A stretch of DNA of 64,000 nt, from assembly GCA_964023275.1 (NCBI GenBank), contig OZ029914.1, positions 49,988,530 through 50,052,529 of the forward strand, read 5' to 3'. Under the pieces are notes generated by a model. The model was not told where the DNA came from and made no database searches. It saw only the letters and a list, made by a program, of their open reading frames with translations. Position numbers and translations under genes: made by a program. Positions within the stretch are counted from its first letter, which is position 1, and the number at the start of each line of letters is the position of its first letter. Below are positions 1-13,000 of this stretch, one piece after another. This DNA is from Norana najaformis. Its lineage: Eukaryota; Annelida; Clitellata; Crassiclitellata; Hormogastridae.

Positions 1-271
1 CAGATGTAAAGGCAACATTCAAATCAATTGGTCTAAATACTATTGATATGACCAGACCGCTCAGTCTAGCTATTTGCTACAAGTATAGCTATTTGTTTAG
101 TCATAAAAAAGACCAATTGGTACCGATCGTAAAAGTTGGGTTTGGCTGTCATACAATTACACTGACAGCCTGCATTTTATAGTTACAGTCTACATATGTT
201 AGGAATTTGCAAGACACAGTAATGTAATCCTTTACAACAAAATTACTTCACAAGTTTAACCATTTTTCCAG

Positions 272-3200
272 GAAACGCTCTGAGACGAAGAGTTGAACAC
301 GAAACAGAATGTTACGCCGCTAAAGACGGTAGGTTCACAAGAAAACACTGAAGCAAAACAAAAGTGTTTTGTCATCTGCTTCATTTTTTATTCCAAATTT
401 CCATATCATTTAATTGGCCCCGTATGTTTGCATCACTTCCTGCAAAAGGTTTAAAATCTATCCAAAATACTAGACAAGAGAGAGAATATTGCAGTTTGCA
501 TGTTTTTGCCCAAAAGAAACAGTTTTCGCATTCCACAAAAATTAGTCACGGCTTTTTCGTAGAACTCAATATTTTTATGCACAAAAAAGTGCAACTTTGT
601 TAGATTTATCAACATACTGTACAATTTATTTAGGTTTTTATTTTGAAAGTTTTACGTTTCTGGAAGTGAAGAATAGCGTAATACGTAACATGCTCAGCAT
701 CGACTTCATGAACTGCTTTACCTTATATGTGGATAAAATTTAAGGGGCTGTCGCGATTATTTCAGACCAGCGAGAGGAACCAGAAGTCCCGGTGTATGCT
801 GAGGTCAACAAACCATGCAAATGTCAGTATGTCTTTTTAGAGTAGGAATGCATGAATTATTTTTCTGGTGATTACAAACAATTAATGTCAATAAACAGAA
901 TTCGCTGCAAGCGTATACTGGGTCATTACTATAGCGCCTTTAAGAACCTTTACTACCTGAGAGCACAGCATTCGTTATAGTTCATACAAAAAACCAGGTT
1001 GTTTGATCGTATTTGTAGGCCTAACCTTAAGTGTACTTTCATAAAGCGTCTCTTCAAGATAATACTTGGAAGGTGTTGTTCATCTGACAGCACAAGACCA
1101 CGATAGAACGGTATTGAACCGCTGGCGAAATAGTTTTATGTAAGATTTATGTAGACAAAGGTTCTCTTGCTGTTTCGACATCTAGTGAATGTTTCAGAAA
1201 ATTTTAAAATTACTTATATATCCTGCGGATGCATTACTATTCATTCGATTCTGTATTGACTCTTGATGATGACTACCTTTGTCTTGTTAAGATTTCTTTG
1301 TTTGGTACTTAATCGCGAGTAACTTTGTCTTGTTAAGGCATTTAGACAATCTCTTCATTTCCTATGATTTCAACGATTATATCAAGTTGAGAAGATGATC
1401 CCGAATTGTGAAATCCTTTTTGTTTTGCTATTTAGCAAACACGGTATCACGCAATTACGCATTAAGTAAAACAGTATAAACTGTAGTTCTACATAATACC
1501 ATTTTGAAAATAATGAGGACAACTAAGGTCGGCGTCAACGACCTTGACGGCCATAAGATGTCGTAAAACACTAGATTCTAGTGTTGGAGTAAAATTATCA
1601 TTACTGATAGAAAAATTGACTTAATAAGTGACCGTATAAATGTTTTCACAAAAAATTTACTGTTAGAGTGTATTATCGTTGATTGCTGAAGAAACGCATT
1701 AACTCAATTTTGAAGCGGTGAAAAACTTAATTTGTTATTGCCGAAATCACACATTTTCAGACAGAAAAATTGATGCAGCCGCTTCAAATCAAACGCAGAC
1801 AGATCACATCTACTCCGAAGTCAAGGAAACATCATATGGTGAGTGTTCCGTTTTTAAAATTGGATGTTTCTATATTTAAAAAACGGACAAAGTTATTATA
1901 TTCAGTTTACTCAATCACAAGCAAATGATAAATTGTGGAATTAAACTAGAAATAAAAATAATTATCTTGGTCATTATATTGCGATTCATAGTGTTACTTA
2001 GTGCAATTTTCATACTATGAGACATTTGCAAAATATAGCTGTTAATGAGCTGATTTATCGGTAACAATTTCCTATGACATTTTTACTCAAACGTTGTGTG
2101 TTTAAAACAGTAATCTGCTATTTTAGATTTTAACTGAACACATTTCTTCAACCGTTATACCAGCTTAATTTATGTTGTGTTAGTGGGTTGAGGTATTTGA
2201 GTTACCATATACTTGAGTGTGAGTTCATTCTTGGTATAAAACCACAATTGTAATCTTAAACAAAGAACATTTATTATAGCTAATCAGTCTTATCAATCGG
2301 TAAAGGAGACACACATTGGGTTTTCTTAATAAATTGAATGTAAATGACTTCTGTAGCGCCGTTGTCATATGCCAAAGGCATCAGACGATGGTCACTTCCA
2401 AGTGAAATCGTAAGCCAAGTCATAATCATTTTGTGAAGTCAAGTCGAATTCCTATAGCTCTGAGAAACCAGACGTTAGGCTACGGCGGTTAAGCAAGTTG
2501 AAACAGATGTGTCTTAAGTCATTGCATTTACTTTTGATTGTTCCAGACAAGTTTAAATTCAGTTTTGCAGAAATGTAACATTTTACTTGTAATTGCTGCA
2601 TGAAATGTTCGCAGACAAAAAATTTAATTAGCCATTTTGTGTCCCTCTCAAACACTTCCTGTCGATTCCAAATTCATGACAAACAAATTTGGTAAGTAAT
2701 CCAATTGCTTAACCTTTAATCTGTAATGTGTAGGTAACCAGTTTTTATTCTGAAACTGCCTAGAGTTAGATCTTCCTTTAGGATGTTTTAAGCCAACTGT
2801 GTATTCTTGAAACGTATTATTACAAATAATTGAATGTGCGACTGAATGCATTGAATTTAAATGCATTTAAATAGCTGCATCCGAATGCAAAGCTGATATT
2901 CAAGAAGACACAGCAATGAAGCCGTGTTCATCAAATATGGTAAGATAAGATTGAAATTGCCACAAATCTTTAAATAAATTTCAGTATCTTAGCTTGTTAT
3001 AAACTACTGCAGAGCTTTTGTGAGATACTTGAACAGCGCTACATCAAATGTATTAAGTAAGTAAGTACGAAAGTAATTACATAAGTAATGCACTTGATTA
3101 CACGCAATATGTCCATCGGCTGAGCATGGAATCGTAGGTAATCGTGAGTCACTGCGGTCAAACAACAAAAGCAAGACGGTAGAAATAGCTCTTAAGGAGC

Positions 3201-4370
3201 TTTACTAATATATCTAGTGAGATATTATTATGATGCAAACAGATAGACTATTCCATATGTCTGGTGGAGAATTGCTGGATCCGTGTTGTTAAAAATCATA
3301 CCGATATTCTCTTATATCTGGGAAAGATAGGTTTTGTGTAGCTCATCCCAGTGATATGGATGGCTGGGAGCGCTGAAAGGATGATGACAGGTATGCTGGT
3401 TGATTGGTCGGAGAGTCTTACATGTAAGAAGAACTACATGTATCTTGTAAGTGATTCTGGAACTGACAGGCAGGCAGTGTAGATTTGCCAAACAGGAGTG
3501 ACGTGATTAATCCCTCGACTTCCTATCACCAGACGGGCTATCGAGTTCTGGACGCGTTAGAGTATGGCGATGTTATCCTTTATAGTGCCGTACAGGAGCC
3601 GATTACAGTAGTCGAGTTTTACCCTGACTACAAGTGACTGTCTTTATAAGCTCTGGTGGCAAGCACGATCGAACATTGATACATGCATGCTTATATGTCG
3701 TATTTGTTCCAAGCTTATATGTGAAAAGTATTCATCCATGCCCGCATTTGAACGTAGGGTAAGTGTTATTTTCCGCTCATCGGCGCGTTAGCCGATAACA
3801 GAGGAATGCCAAGATCCTGAACACAGGCCAATGTAGCACAGGACTTGCCATTTATTTCCCAGCTTACGCCAGCACCAAAATCCTCTGCTTTTTGACGGGG
3901 TCATGTGAACGCGAACAACTTGCCCAGGGTCGATACGTGGAGTTCGCTCATCAGCGCGAACCCACATTGTTCGTATTGTAGACCCAACCCGTCAATCGAA
4001 TAGACCACAATTTTCAGTCAGATAAACATAAGCAAGTTTCATTAGTCGAGTCTATCAATGCATTTGACCGTTTAGCCTTTGATGATGAGGCGTTTTGTTT
4101 TTGCGGTTTATTCATTGCAGTTCAATGGATAAACATTTCGACAAAACATTTTACATTTATGTTAATCACCAGTTGTGTGAACCGTTGTGCCTTTGATTTT
4201 TTAAGAGCACAGGCCTTGACGGCACAATCTATGCGGAACTGAAGACAAATGGAGGTCTTCATGAGTCGCAGGCTTCTGGGCCACTGTTTCACGAGCCACT
4301 GTTCAACAAATCCGATTACGCCCGCATTGACCACACAACTGAACCTCCGCCACCTCCGCAGAGAGACTAA
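272..4370 (+). CDS. Gene A: Ig-family receptor, cytoplasmic tail exons only (5' part outside window)
   Basis: The window opens inside an intron of this gene, so signal peptide, Ig domains and membrane segment lie to the left and are unseen. Exons, matched to genes C and D: b 272-328 (starts GNALRRR), c 766-826 or terminal to stop 845 (PVYAEV), d 1761-1838 (HIYSEV), e 2875-2939 (starts AASECKAD), f 4206-4370 (TIYAEL, SDYARI, PPPPP, stop TAA). Phases are 1-1 for b and d, 1-0 for e, and f begins in phase 0. Every boundary has GT-AG. SDYARI fits the ITIM consensus and TIYAEL is close, so the tail probably recruits SH2-domain phosphatases or kinases at the plasma membrane; that role is inferred. 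It runs tail to tail with gene B. Confidence 0.75.
766..845 (+). CDS. Gene A tail exon c, with possible alternative stop
   Basis: The exon starts after TTTCAG in phase 1 and encodes a PVYAEV motif. A donor (TGTCA|GTATGT) would leave phase 2, which does not fit the phase-1 start of exon d. Reading on gives CQYVFLE and a stop at 843-845. The same stop and YVxL ending occur in genes C and D, so this may be a terminal exon producing a short tail, with longer isoforms skipping it (exons b and d are both phase 1). Confidence 0.55.
1839..2445 (+). other. Intron segment present in A and D, missing in C
   Basis: Between exon d and the sequence GTCGAATTCCTATAG, genes A and D each carry roughly 600-720 bases absent from C. 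The segment includes the dispersed motif CATCAG-x-CGATGGTC (A near 2377, D near 56866, again near 63919). It is either an old insertion in A and D or a deletion in C; the junction in C has short homology to both sides. Confidence 0.5.
4206..4370 (+). CDS. Gene A last exon: ITIM-like and proline-rich C terminus
   Basis: This is the terminal exon in phase 0 after TTTTTTAAG, 54 residues plus stop. It carries TIYAEL near its start, SDYARI about 33 residues later, and a five-proline run just before the C terminus QRD. It is collinear with C (33731-33904) and D (57970-58152), which have longer proline runs. SDYARI fits [S/I/V/L]xYxx[I/V/L]. Confidence 0.8.
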   Translation, partial: STGLDGTIYAELKTNGGLHESQASGPLFHEPLFNKSDYARIDHTTEPPPPPQRD

Positions 4371-6720
4371 TATGCCCCTTCCTAGAATTTGAATGGCATT
4401 GACACACGTCAGACTTTCACAAATGTGTTTAGGGTTAATTTTCCAATGCTTCATATTAAGTTGAACATCTTGATTTAGTCGCGCTTCAATTTTTGTGTAG
4501 CATCTAAACTATCCTCGAAATTCAAGATTAGAAGTCTTTTGACTGTTTTTAAAATCAAAGACAGCCTTATCCAACCTTGACAATCGCCAAGTGCTGCGTT
4601 CTTAGTGGTTCAGTGTACAATCTCATGCTGTTACAGTATCTTGCCTTAGAAAAGGTCAAAAATAATAATGAGGATTTGAAATGCGCTATCAAAACGATTA
4701 CGTAATCGTAATGGTGAACCTAATATAGATGACAAAAATTGCCACAGTAAGTGTAAATGTACACTGTGTTCTATAGCGACTGTATGGCCTCTACCCTGCT
4801 CATTGCTTAATGAACTTATTGGAGAGATCCTTCACCACCGCTTCCCGTTTGAATGAGAGCCAAGCCATTTAAGGTCCCCGTGCACGGACCGAGATTCAAA
4901 TCTCTGAAATAAACCCCACGATAGGGTTGCAGACCGGCATCCTAAAGCTTTGAGGCACCTTGACGTATGCTTTTGGCAATATAACAAACGGCGTTGTAAT
5001 CTACTGTTCCTTTGACAGGTTAGCATTTCACATATGAACGTTATTGTTGACTATCGGATATTGTCTTATTTCTTATTTCCACTATGCCCTGTTATTCAGA
5101 AAGTTTTTATTGTCGAGTATTTGAAAGGACTTGCTTACTAAATGAGAAGCAGGAAGCATCTGTGTTTTCTAGCACTCGCAAACGTATTGCACAAAATTCG
5201 TGAGCCAGATAGGCAGAACAATGGTTTCTCTTTTATAACCTCGTGTTTTCTTTTTAGAGCCAGGACCCAATAATGCCTGATGGATCGAGCCAAGTTCAAA
5301 TCCCCATACTTTTCTAACAAACCGACTCACAAAATCCGCTGACATAGACACACATATCCACACGGACACAATGGAAAGTAAGGCATGAATTCGGCATTTT
5401 AGAATTTCTTCCCTTAAGGGCAAACTTTTTCCTAGCTAGTTAAATCTGATCTGTTTAGGTCTGCTGACTTCCCATGTTCATAGCGCTTTTAAGAAATTTG
5501 TGAAATGCGCTTTATAAAAGCCGGGATATATACATACTTAGATACATACACACATGTCGAGAGGAAGACAATCGCCTTACTTCCAGTTGGGTCAATAGGT
5601 TAACACTGTCTGCTTTGTCTGTCGGTTGCGAACAGTCTCTGCCCTCCCTTTCCGTGCAGCAGACTTTTTCTTAAAATGCACTACTGTACCCTTTTCGTAG
5701 CCATCCTGCTCCTAAGCGCATGATAAGCTACATAAGTGCGATAAACGACATTTTACAATGGACCACGGTTGTGTAATTAAGCTGCGAATTAAAACCAGCT
5801 CGCACATATGTGACACACCTTGTGAAAACTAGCCCATAGATAGCCCCTATTTAATGGCCCTTTGACTTCAATCCAACCCATCCTTTCAAGACCTCAATTG
5901 ACTTATGCATTCCCGTTGCCTATAGCTGGGCAATTTGGGAAGAGTTTACTCCTACAAAAGTATGTTCCCCACCAAGTGATTCTGGGCAAAAGCGGCGAGA
6001 CACAAATGCTTCCGCCAGAAGTGTGCAAAGAAAGATTTCCTTAGGAAGGCATCCGAAGGAAGGCGCTATTCCTTCTATATTCAAGTGGACTCTTCAGTTG
6101 AGATAAACCTATAGGAGTGATTTTGCACAATATGAGAAAGAAGAAATGTGAGAAAAGAAACCGAAAACTAATGTTAATCCACAGGGCAAAAAAAGAGAGT
6201 TAAGCGAATAACCGGTTTATGTTTACAGTAAAACATCTTGACACAAATCTGTAAGTTATCACATTGTTTAAAATGACAATCGTCGCCAAAGTTTTCATCA
6301 TTCCTTCTATACAAACTATTCAATGTCATAGTGATTAGATTCATCATTGTGATGATTGTACGTGAATTGGAACATGCACAGGATCTACATGAAAAATCAC
6401 AAAATTGTCTGGAATTCTTGATTATTTTAGTCAATACCACCGTTGAAAGGTCCTTGATTGAAAGTCTAGGCATGCATATTTGAAAAATGAGCCTAGTTCG
6501 ATAAAAAGCCATGGTCTGTAGGAGTAGGCTATAAATTGCACGATTTCAAAAGCTGTCTGGTTTTGAAGAGATGCGCTACTGCAGTCGAACATTAAGGGTC
6601 ACATAACTGTAGTATAGTGCTATCCTTGCAATCAAACGAAAGTAACAGTTTCTTGTGTACAGGTGAGGCGAAATAGCTATTATTAATATCGTAGTTCTAG
6701 GCACGAAGAATTGATTCGTT
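4371..6720. other. Convergent intergenic region between genes A and B
   Basis: I see no gene here. The first 1 kb or so is homologous to the 3' flanks of C (about 33905-35000) and D (58153-59590), for example the CCCCACGAT block near 4915, showing that the A/B, C/F and D/E tail-to-tail junctions descend from one duplicated unit. Short ORFs here are not conserved between copies. Confidence 0.6.
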
Positions 6721-7019
6721 TCACTCAATCACAATATTAGCATAGACTGGGGCTTCCTTTGTTACCCTTTTTGGGAGGACTTCAACATGGCTACTGATGG
6801 CTTCCAGTGAAGTGTAAACAACTGGTTCGTGGACAATAACGGGTCTTTCCGTTAATTTGCTATAAACCTCGGCATCAGCTTCAGCTGGAGCATCTGTTCT
6901 GTCGGGTGTCGTCGATGTTGATGGCGATGTGTTGAATTCTGCCTCGTGAATTGACTCGTAATCTATCGATGGACTTTGAGAATTCTCCTTCGCTACATTG
7001 GCTTTGGTTCTGGATTTCC
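6721..7019 (-). CDS. Gene B cytoplasmic tail exon
   Basis: A single 299-bp terminal exon begins GKSRTKAN after TATTATAG (the glycine codon is completed from the membrane exon) and stops at 6721-6723. Four tyrosine motifs occur in order: IDYESI, EVYSKL, VVYTSL and PVYANI. Gene E has an exon of exactly the same length with all four motifs conserved (IDYDSI, EDYSIL, VVYSSL, PVYVNI). IDYESI and VVYTSL fit the ITIM consensus; YSKL and YTSL are 12 residues apart, at the wide limit of ITAM-like spacing. Confidence 0.85.
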
Positions 7020-10000
7020 CTATAATAGAAACCGTTTGATTCGCCTTCATGTTTATACATACTAATATAAAAACCGAACTAATAACTTTATGGGTACTCT
7101 TCGGAACACATGCGCAGTTTAGCAATACATACAATAACAAGTAGTTCAAAATTGATCCATTAATCAACAATATGTCATATTTTCGCATTTATTGGCTGCT
7201 AGTACAATATATTCAAATATATTGCCTAACAGACGTTGCCTTCGATGTGCCATTAAACATGTTATGAGTTATGAATACATTAATGCATCTGGTTGATTAG
7301 TTAACCTTTCGTATTAAAATTAATATTGCTGTCTCTTAAAAGTATAAATGAGCTATAAATTGATAAATGCAGAAAAAAATGCTCGCTAACTAATCGGCAA
7401 TAACGTATACTCGTAACACAATTTTACAGATTAACGGTTTAACAACAACTAAAATTCTGTACCTGCTTGCGCCGGCAATTGACCTTGTAAAGCACCCTAG
7501 AAGTAGCTGTTTCTTTTCGTGTTGTATAAAATGTCGTTATTAATTACATTACATTTACAAAGCCATTACATTACAAAGCCATTCACTTAGCAACATACTT
7601 TGAAGTGAGCAACAGTTTGCCTACCTTTAGTATGTTTTCGGACCATAACAGGTATGATTAGCAACAAAATGGCGAATATTATTCCCATGAAGAGGGCAAG
7701 GAGCGAAAGCTCGATCCCTGAGCAAATAACAAGAGGTGAGATATGAGTCAATGATAATACACAACCGGTGTGTCATCACAGTTGGGCAAAAAATATTTTA
7801 ATGATGAGCTACATTGAAGGGAATTGCACAATCTGATTACGTTACATTACCGTGAACGATATCTCTAAAAGACCACAATGACATCATATTAGATTCACCT
7901 GCCTACGCTTAAACTCTTTGGTCAAAGAAACACGACGTCGTTTTTAGCGTTCAGTGAGGCTTGCCATTCATTCTACAGGACTGGGACAACTCTCGTGGGT
8001 CACACGGAAGCTGTTCAACCCCATCGGACTTCAGTCCCTTCGCTCCGCTTATTGTGTACATATTCTGGGACTTGGCTTTTGTAAATAACACGAGAAATCT
8101 GCAAATTATCGTGCGTTGGTCCATCTCTCCACAGAATAGACTTTTAGCGAACATACGTACTGTTCCTTCTAAATTGGTTCAAGCTACATAACGACGAACT
8201 TTAGACAGCCGAGTTCACATCTATTTGAGAGATGATTAAAGGCGATAAACGTTCAAGAATATAATTGCATATAAATATACAAGTATACAACCATGCATTC
8301 ATGCATGCATACACGCAAATACGCATACATAAATAAATACATGCAAACATACAGTACATACAGTACATACTGTACATACATAAATAAATACAGTGCATGT
8401 ACATACAATAAATACAGAAATACATACATTCATATATACTGTACGTACTCAGTGTATACATACATACAAGGATATACAGAGACAGACAGACATCCTAAGC
8501 TGTTTATGCCACATTACCTGAGATTGTAATATCGATCGTTGCAGAAGACCGTTTGATCTGTTCAGACACGTGATTTTTAGCAATGCATTCAAAGGTGTAA
8601 CGTTGATCGGTTTCTATTCTAGTGCTATGTAAGGCTAACTGAGGCCCAACTGCAACTGTCTCTTGTGTCTTTACATTTTTCCAGATGTATGAGGGACTTG
8701 GATTTCCATAACCGGTACAGGTTAATACGTCTTCCTGTGAATATTTATTCTTTCGAGGAGTTATTGTAACATTCCTCGCTCCGACTGAAATCGAGGATAA
8801 AATGGATTTAGTTCAAGAATTTATTTCATAACTTTACACAAAGACCTTACACGAAATCGCTATTAATTAGGTCGTATAAGGAAGCACTGAACAAAAACTA
8901 ATAATTTTTGAAAATTTGCAAAATCTTCAATGACTCGAGATAGATGTTCACGTCTCACATTTCAGTGTTCAGTATACAATCATAGCGGTAAGAAGAACAG
9001 AAACGTTTCGTATTGCACAACAAAATTTTTAGTTAACGCAGTTTATCCTTTGATATGACTGTAGCTAAATCAAATTAATGATCAAAATATATTAAAGTCT
9101 TACTTAGCCTATACATTCTTATGTAGTGAAGTTTTTGAAATTAAATACGTAGAAAATAAATTCACATTTAATCTCCTACACCTCTTTCTTTTTCCATAAA
9201 TCACCTGTGCGGAAACGTTTGGCAAGAGTCGTGGACACGGCATCGCTCCAAAGATGGGCACGCCACTGATGGTGATTATGACCATAAGTATGGCGATTTT
9301 TGTTGGTTCCACACACCAGCGTTGTGCTTGACAAATCTGGCCTTGATGCCCAAAATGCTGGAATGATGATGAAGGAAAGTGTCTTCACAATAAGGCAAGT
9401 CAGTGTGACTCGAAGGATGATTATTCTAAATGAATACACTGGCCAACACATAATTTGTTGCCTCAAATGTTAGAACTGTTTCTGGGTATATTTGACCTGC
9501 TGATTCCAGAAAAGGCACCAGTTTTCTCCCAGCATGTCTAGTTTTCGAGATATAGAACATTATGCCATATACCAGTCCTTGCCTCTACTCGCCCATAAAA
9601 CATAAGGCTATAGCTATAATTATGTAGTGCTCAATTTATTATGTGATACACTAATAAACATAATAATACAAATACTTAAAAGAAAATGGTAGTACCTGAA
9701 ACTGTACTTATATGATACCAAACAGAACAAGTTTGTTATAAAAATTTCATGTCATTCGACACCGAAGAAGCTCCTTTTGTACGATTTCCGAGTGTGGCAT
9801 CTGCCGGAACAATCGCGCATAATATTCCAGCAATAGTCTGCCATCATGTGTGCATCCCATCTTCCTTGATATCGATTTTCCATTGTTTTGATGTCTTGGT
9901 GAAATCTTTCACCTTGCTCTTCGCTGAAGTCACCAAGATTCTCTGGAAAGCGATCTAAGTGACTGTGGAGATAATGGACTTTAATGCTCATGTTGCAGCC

Positions 10001-13000
10001 AAGCTTGTTGAAATGAAGAAGCATATCCTCTACTAGTTGTGCATAATTGTCTGCCTTCTTGTTGCCAAGAAAATTTTTAGTTACAAGAACAAAGGAAGAC
10101 CAGGCACAAGATTCGATTTCATTCATTGATGGTATGAAAAGTGGGTCATTCATAAGTTGCCTGATCTGTGGACCATCGAAGATTCCAGCCTTCAATTTTT
10201 CCATTGTAATTCCTGGTAACTTGTGTACTATGTATTCGAAGCATGAACCTTCTTTATTCAAAGCCCTCACAAATTGTTTCATCAGGCCTAGCTTTATATG
10301 TAGTGGTGGCAGTATGATCCTATCTCGTGCCACCAAAGATTCCTTGATTACATTTTGAGCTCCAACCACCATGTCTTTCCTCGAAGGCCAATCTTTTCTT
10401 GTCCAATGTTCATGCTTGGCTCTACTGTCCCAAAGACACAAAAAGCAGGAATACTTTGTGTAGCCACTTTGTTGACCAAGGAGGAAATTTACCATCTTCA
10501 AGTCTACACAAATTACCCATTGATGTTCTTTGTATTTTATCTTTTCCAGTACTAAAGAGATGGCATTGTACTCTTCTTTCATCCTGATGGAGTGACCGAT
10601 TGGAATAGAACCAAATTTGTTGCCGTTATTTAAAAGCACACATTTCAGACTACGTTTTGAACTGTCGATAAAAAGACGCCACTCATCTGGGCTGTAATCC
10701 GACAGACCAATTTTCTTCAATAAGTTGCTGATGTCATTACAGAATACTAGGTTGTTGTCTTCGGTAAAGAATGGCAGCAAATCCTTTTCTCTGTTGCTAT
10801 AAATTGTAATTTTCGTTCCAGGCTGAAGTGCATTCTTTTCCTTTAGTCTGGACGCAAGCAATTCAGAGGACTCTTTGGAAAGATTTAAGTCCCTGATCAG
10901 ATCACTCAACTCTTTTTGGTCAAAACGTTCACTGTGTGAAGTTGATTGGAAATCACTGTCACTGCCCCCACTTTCTTCACTTTCGTCATCTTGTCCGATA
11001 TTGGACATGCAAGTGTCATCGTCTGAGAGCTGAGGTAGTTCGCGAAAAGGTGGAACTGGTACAATATCCGAATGCGGAACAGGTCTCCTGGCTGAAGGTA
11101 TATCAGGGCAAGACAACTTGTGACGATTATTTCGATTGATGCCTATGATATTAACCATACAAAAGTAACAGTCGTCGAAGTGGTTTATCTGTTCCCTCCA
11201 AACCATCGGTACACCAAATTTCAGGCAGCTTCTCTTTCCAGTTGTCCAGTGGCGCAATTGTTCAATACAAGTTTTGCATACTGTATGAGGAGCCCATTGC
11301 TTATCTTGATCTCCAAGTTTGACACCAAAATAACCTACATATGCTCTTTTTACAAACTCAGAAATCGGTTTCCTGTTTGCTTTTAGTGTGTATTCCCCAC
11401 AAATGTAGCAGAATATGTCTGGATGGTTAATGCAGCTCCGTCTGGAAGTAGCCATAACCTTAAGGATGTTCGCATCTGAGGAATTAAATGACTAACCTAA
11501 AAAATAGTAAGAACATGTAGTTATTTAATGCTCACATTCACAGATTGTTCTTGCGACCAACTCTTAATATGCCCTAAGACGACTGCGGCTGCTCTAGCTT
11601 TCAGGAGGCGGTTTATATAGGCTATAAATGCTGACTTCAGCATAATCTATTTACATAGTTCGAAACCATGAAACGCTGTATAAGCACAAATAAATTCTAA
11701 ATGAGGCCATGAATTTGGTGCTGAGTAAGCTGTAGGCTACGGAATAGTTATTTCGTTGAATCAGCAATATCTCAGCACGCGGCAAGATATGCTGATTTTA
11801 CATTATAAGGATGTAGGCATTATATGAATCAGCAAGAATTATAATTAGCCATAAATAAAGCTTATTATGACATTTCAGTTTTGTCAAAGACATCGTTTAA
11901 AGAGTGGACTGGGTTTTCTTTACAAAATCGACGATATCTCAGAAACTAGACCTGATGCACTCAATCCAATGACATTTTCTGAATTATTCTAAATGAATAT
12001 TTCGTTAGGAACTAGATGCTTAGTTGAACGATAAATGCACTTACAATGAACGTTTAATGTGGTATTCCAGTAAAACGAGTAATTTGGTACATTGGTGTAG
12101 TGAAACGTTTCTGGTTTATCACTGAACCCCGTTTTGCAAATAATCGTTGCACCGTTGTCTTCTGTACTGACTTGCCAGATAATAACTGACGACAAATGTT
12201 GCACACAATCAGGCATGTTGGTATTTATAACCAGAGGCGTTTTGTTAAAAGCTTTCCCTCTTATGAACCATTGCATGGATGGAGTCCATTCTCCAGAGTA
12301 ATTGACTGCACATCCGAATGAAACGTAATCGAATTCTTTGATGCTACCGTTTGCTGCAGACATATTCATGCCGCACTGTGGTTCTGATTCTGAACAAAGC
12401 AACAAGTTGATGGTGTTACATGTCTCAAGGTTTGACAACGAGAGTTAAGCCAGTGGAATAAAAGGTCACTGTTTATAGCGTAAAAGTAAAATTCCCTAAA
12501 ATAGAACCAAAACCTTCCAAACCGTAAAATAGTTCACCAGCCCCAGCAATAAAGTAATAAACGTATTGTAGCCTATTTTTTTGATTCGCAGTTGTGTTAG
12601 CCATGTCAGTAAATAGGGATTTCCACTTAGCGGTCGGAAATTTATCGATGATTTATAATTAGTTTTTCGAGAATTTAAAGAAACATAACGTGATAATATC
12701 TTAATTTAGGCGATTAAACACAGGCTAAATAACATCGACTTAGTGTGCTGGTGATTAGCTCTATCAACTCTTTTTTCCTGCAAGATCAGCTGAACGTAAC
12801 CACGTAGAGGATGCGCCAAGCTACTCTATCGTGGACCTTCTCTTTTGAACCGGCTGATCATTGTTTGGTTACCTAGTTTAAGAGGGGCATCCACAACCTC
12901 CAGCCTTTCAATCTGTGGTGCTTTGGATCTGTTTTTGAACCATTTGATCGGCAGACCAAAGGCATTGCCCACTCTACCCAATAGTTCCAGCTCCACAAGC

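Noticed and set aside
9109-9466. Minus-strand ORFs of 67 and 96 codons matched by one at 26837-27049
   Set aside because: They are intron 3 sequence shared by the two arms; the D copy (48240-48470) does not keep the frame.
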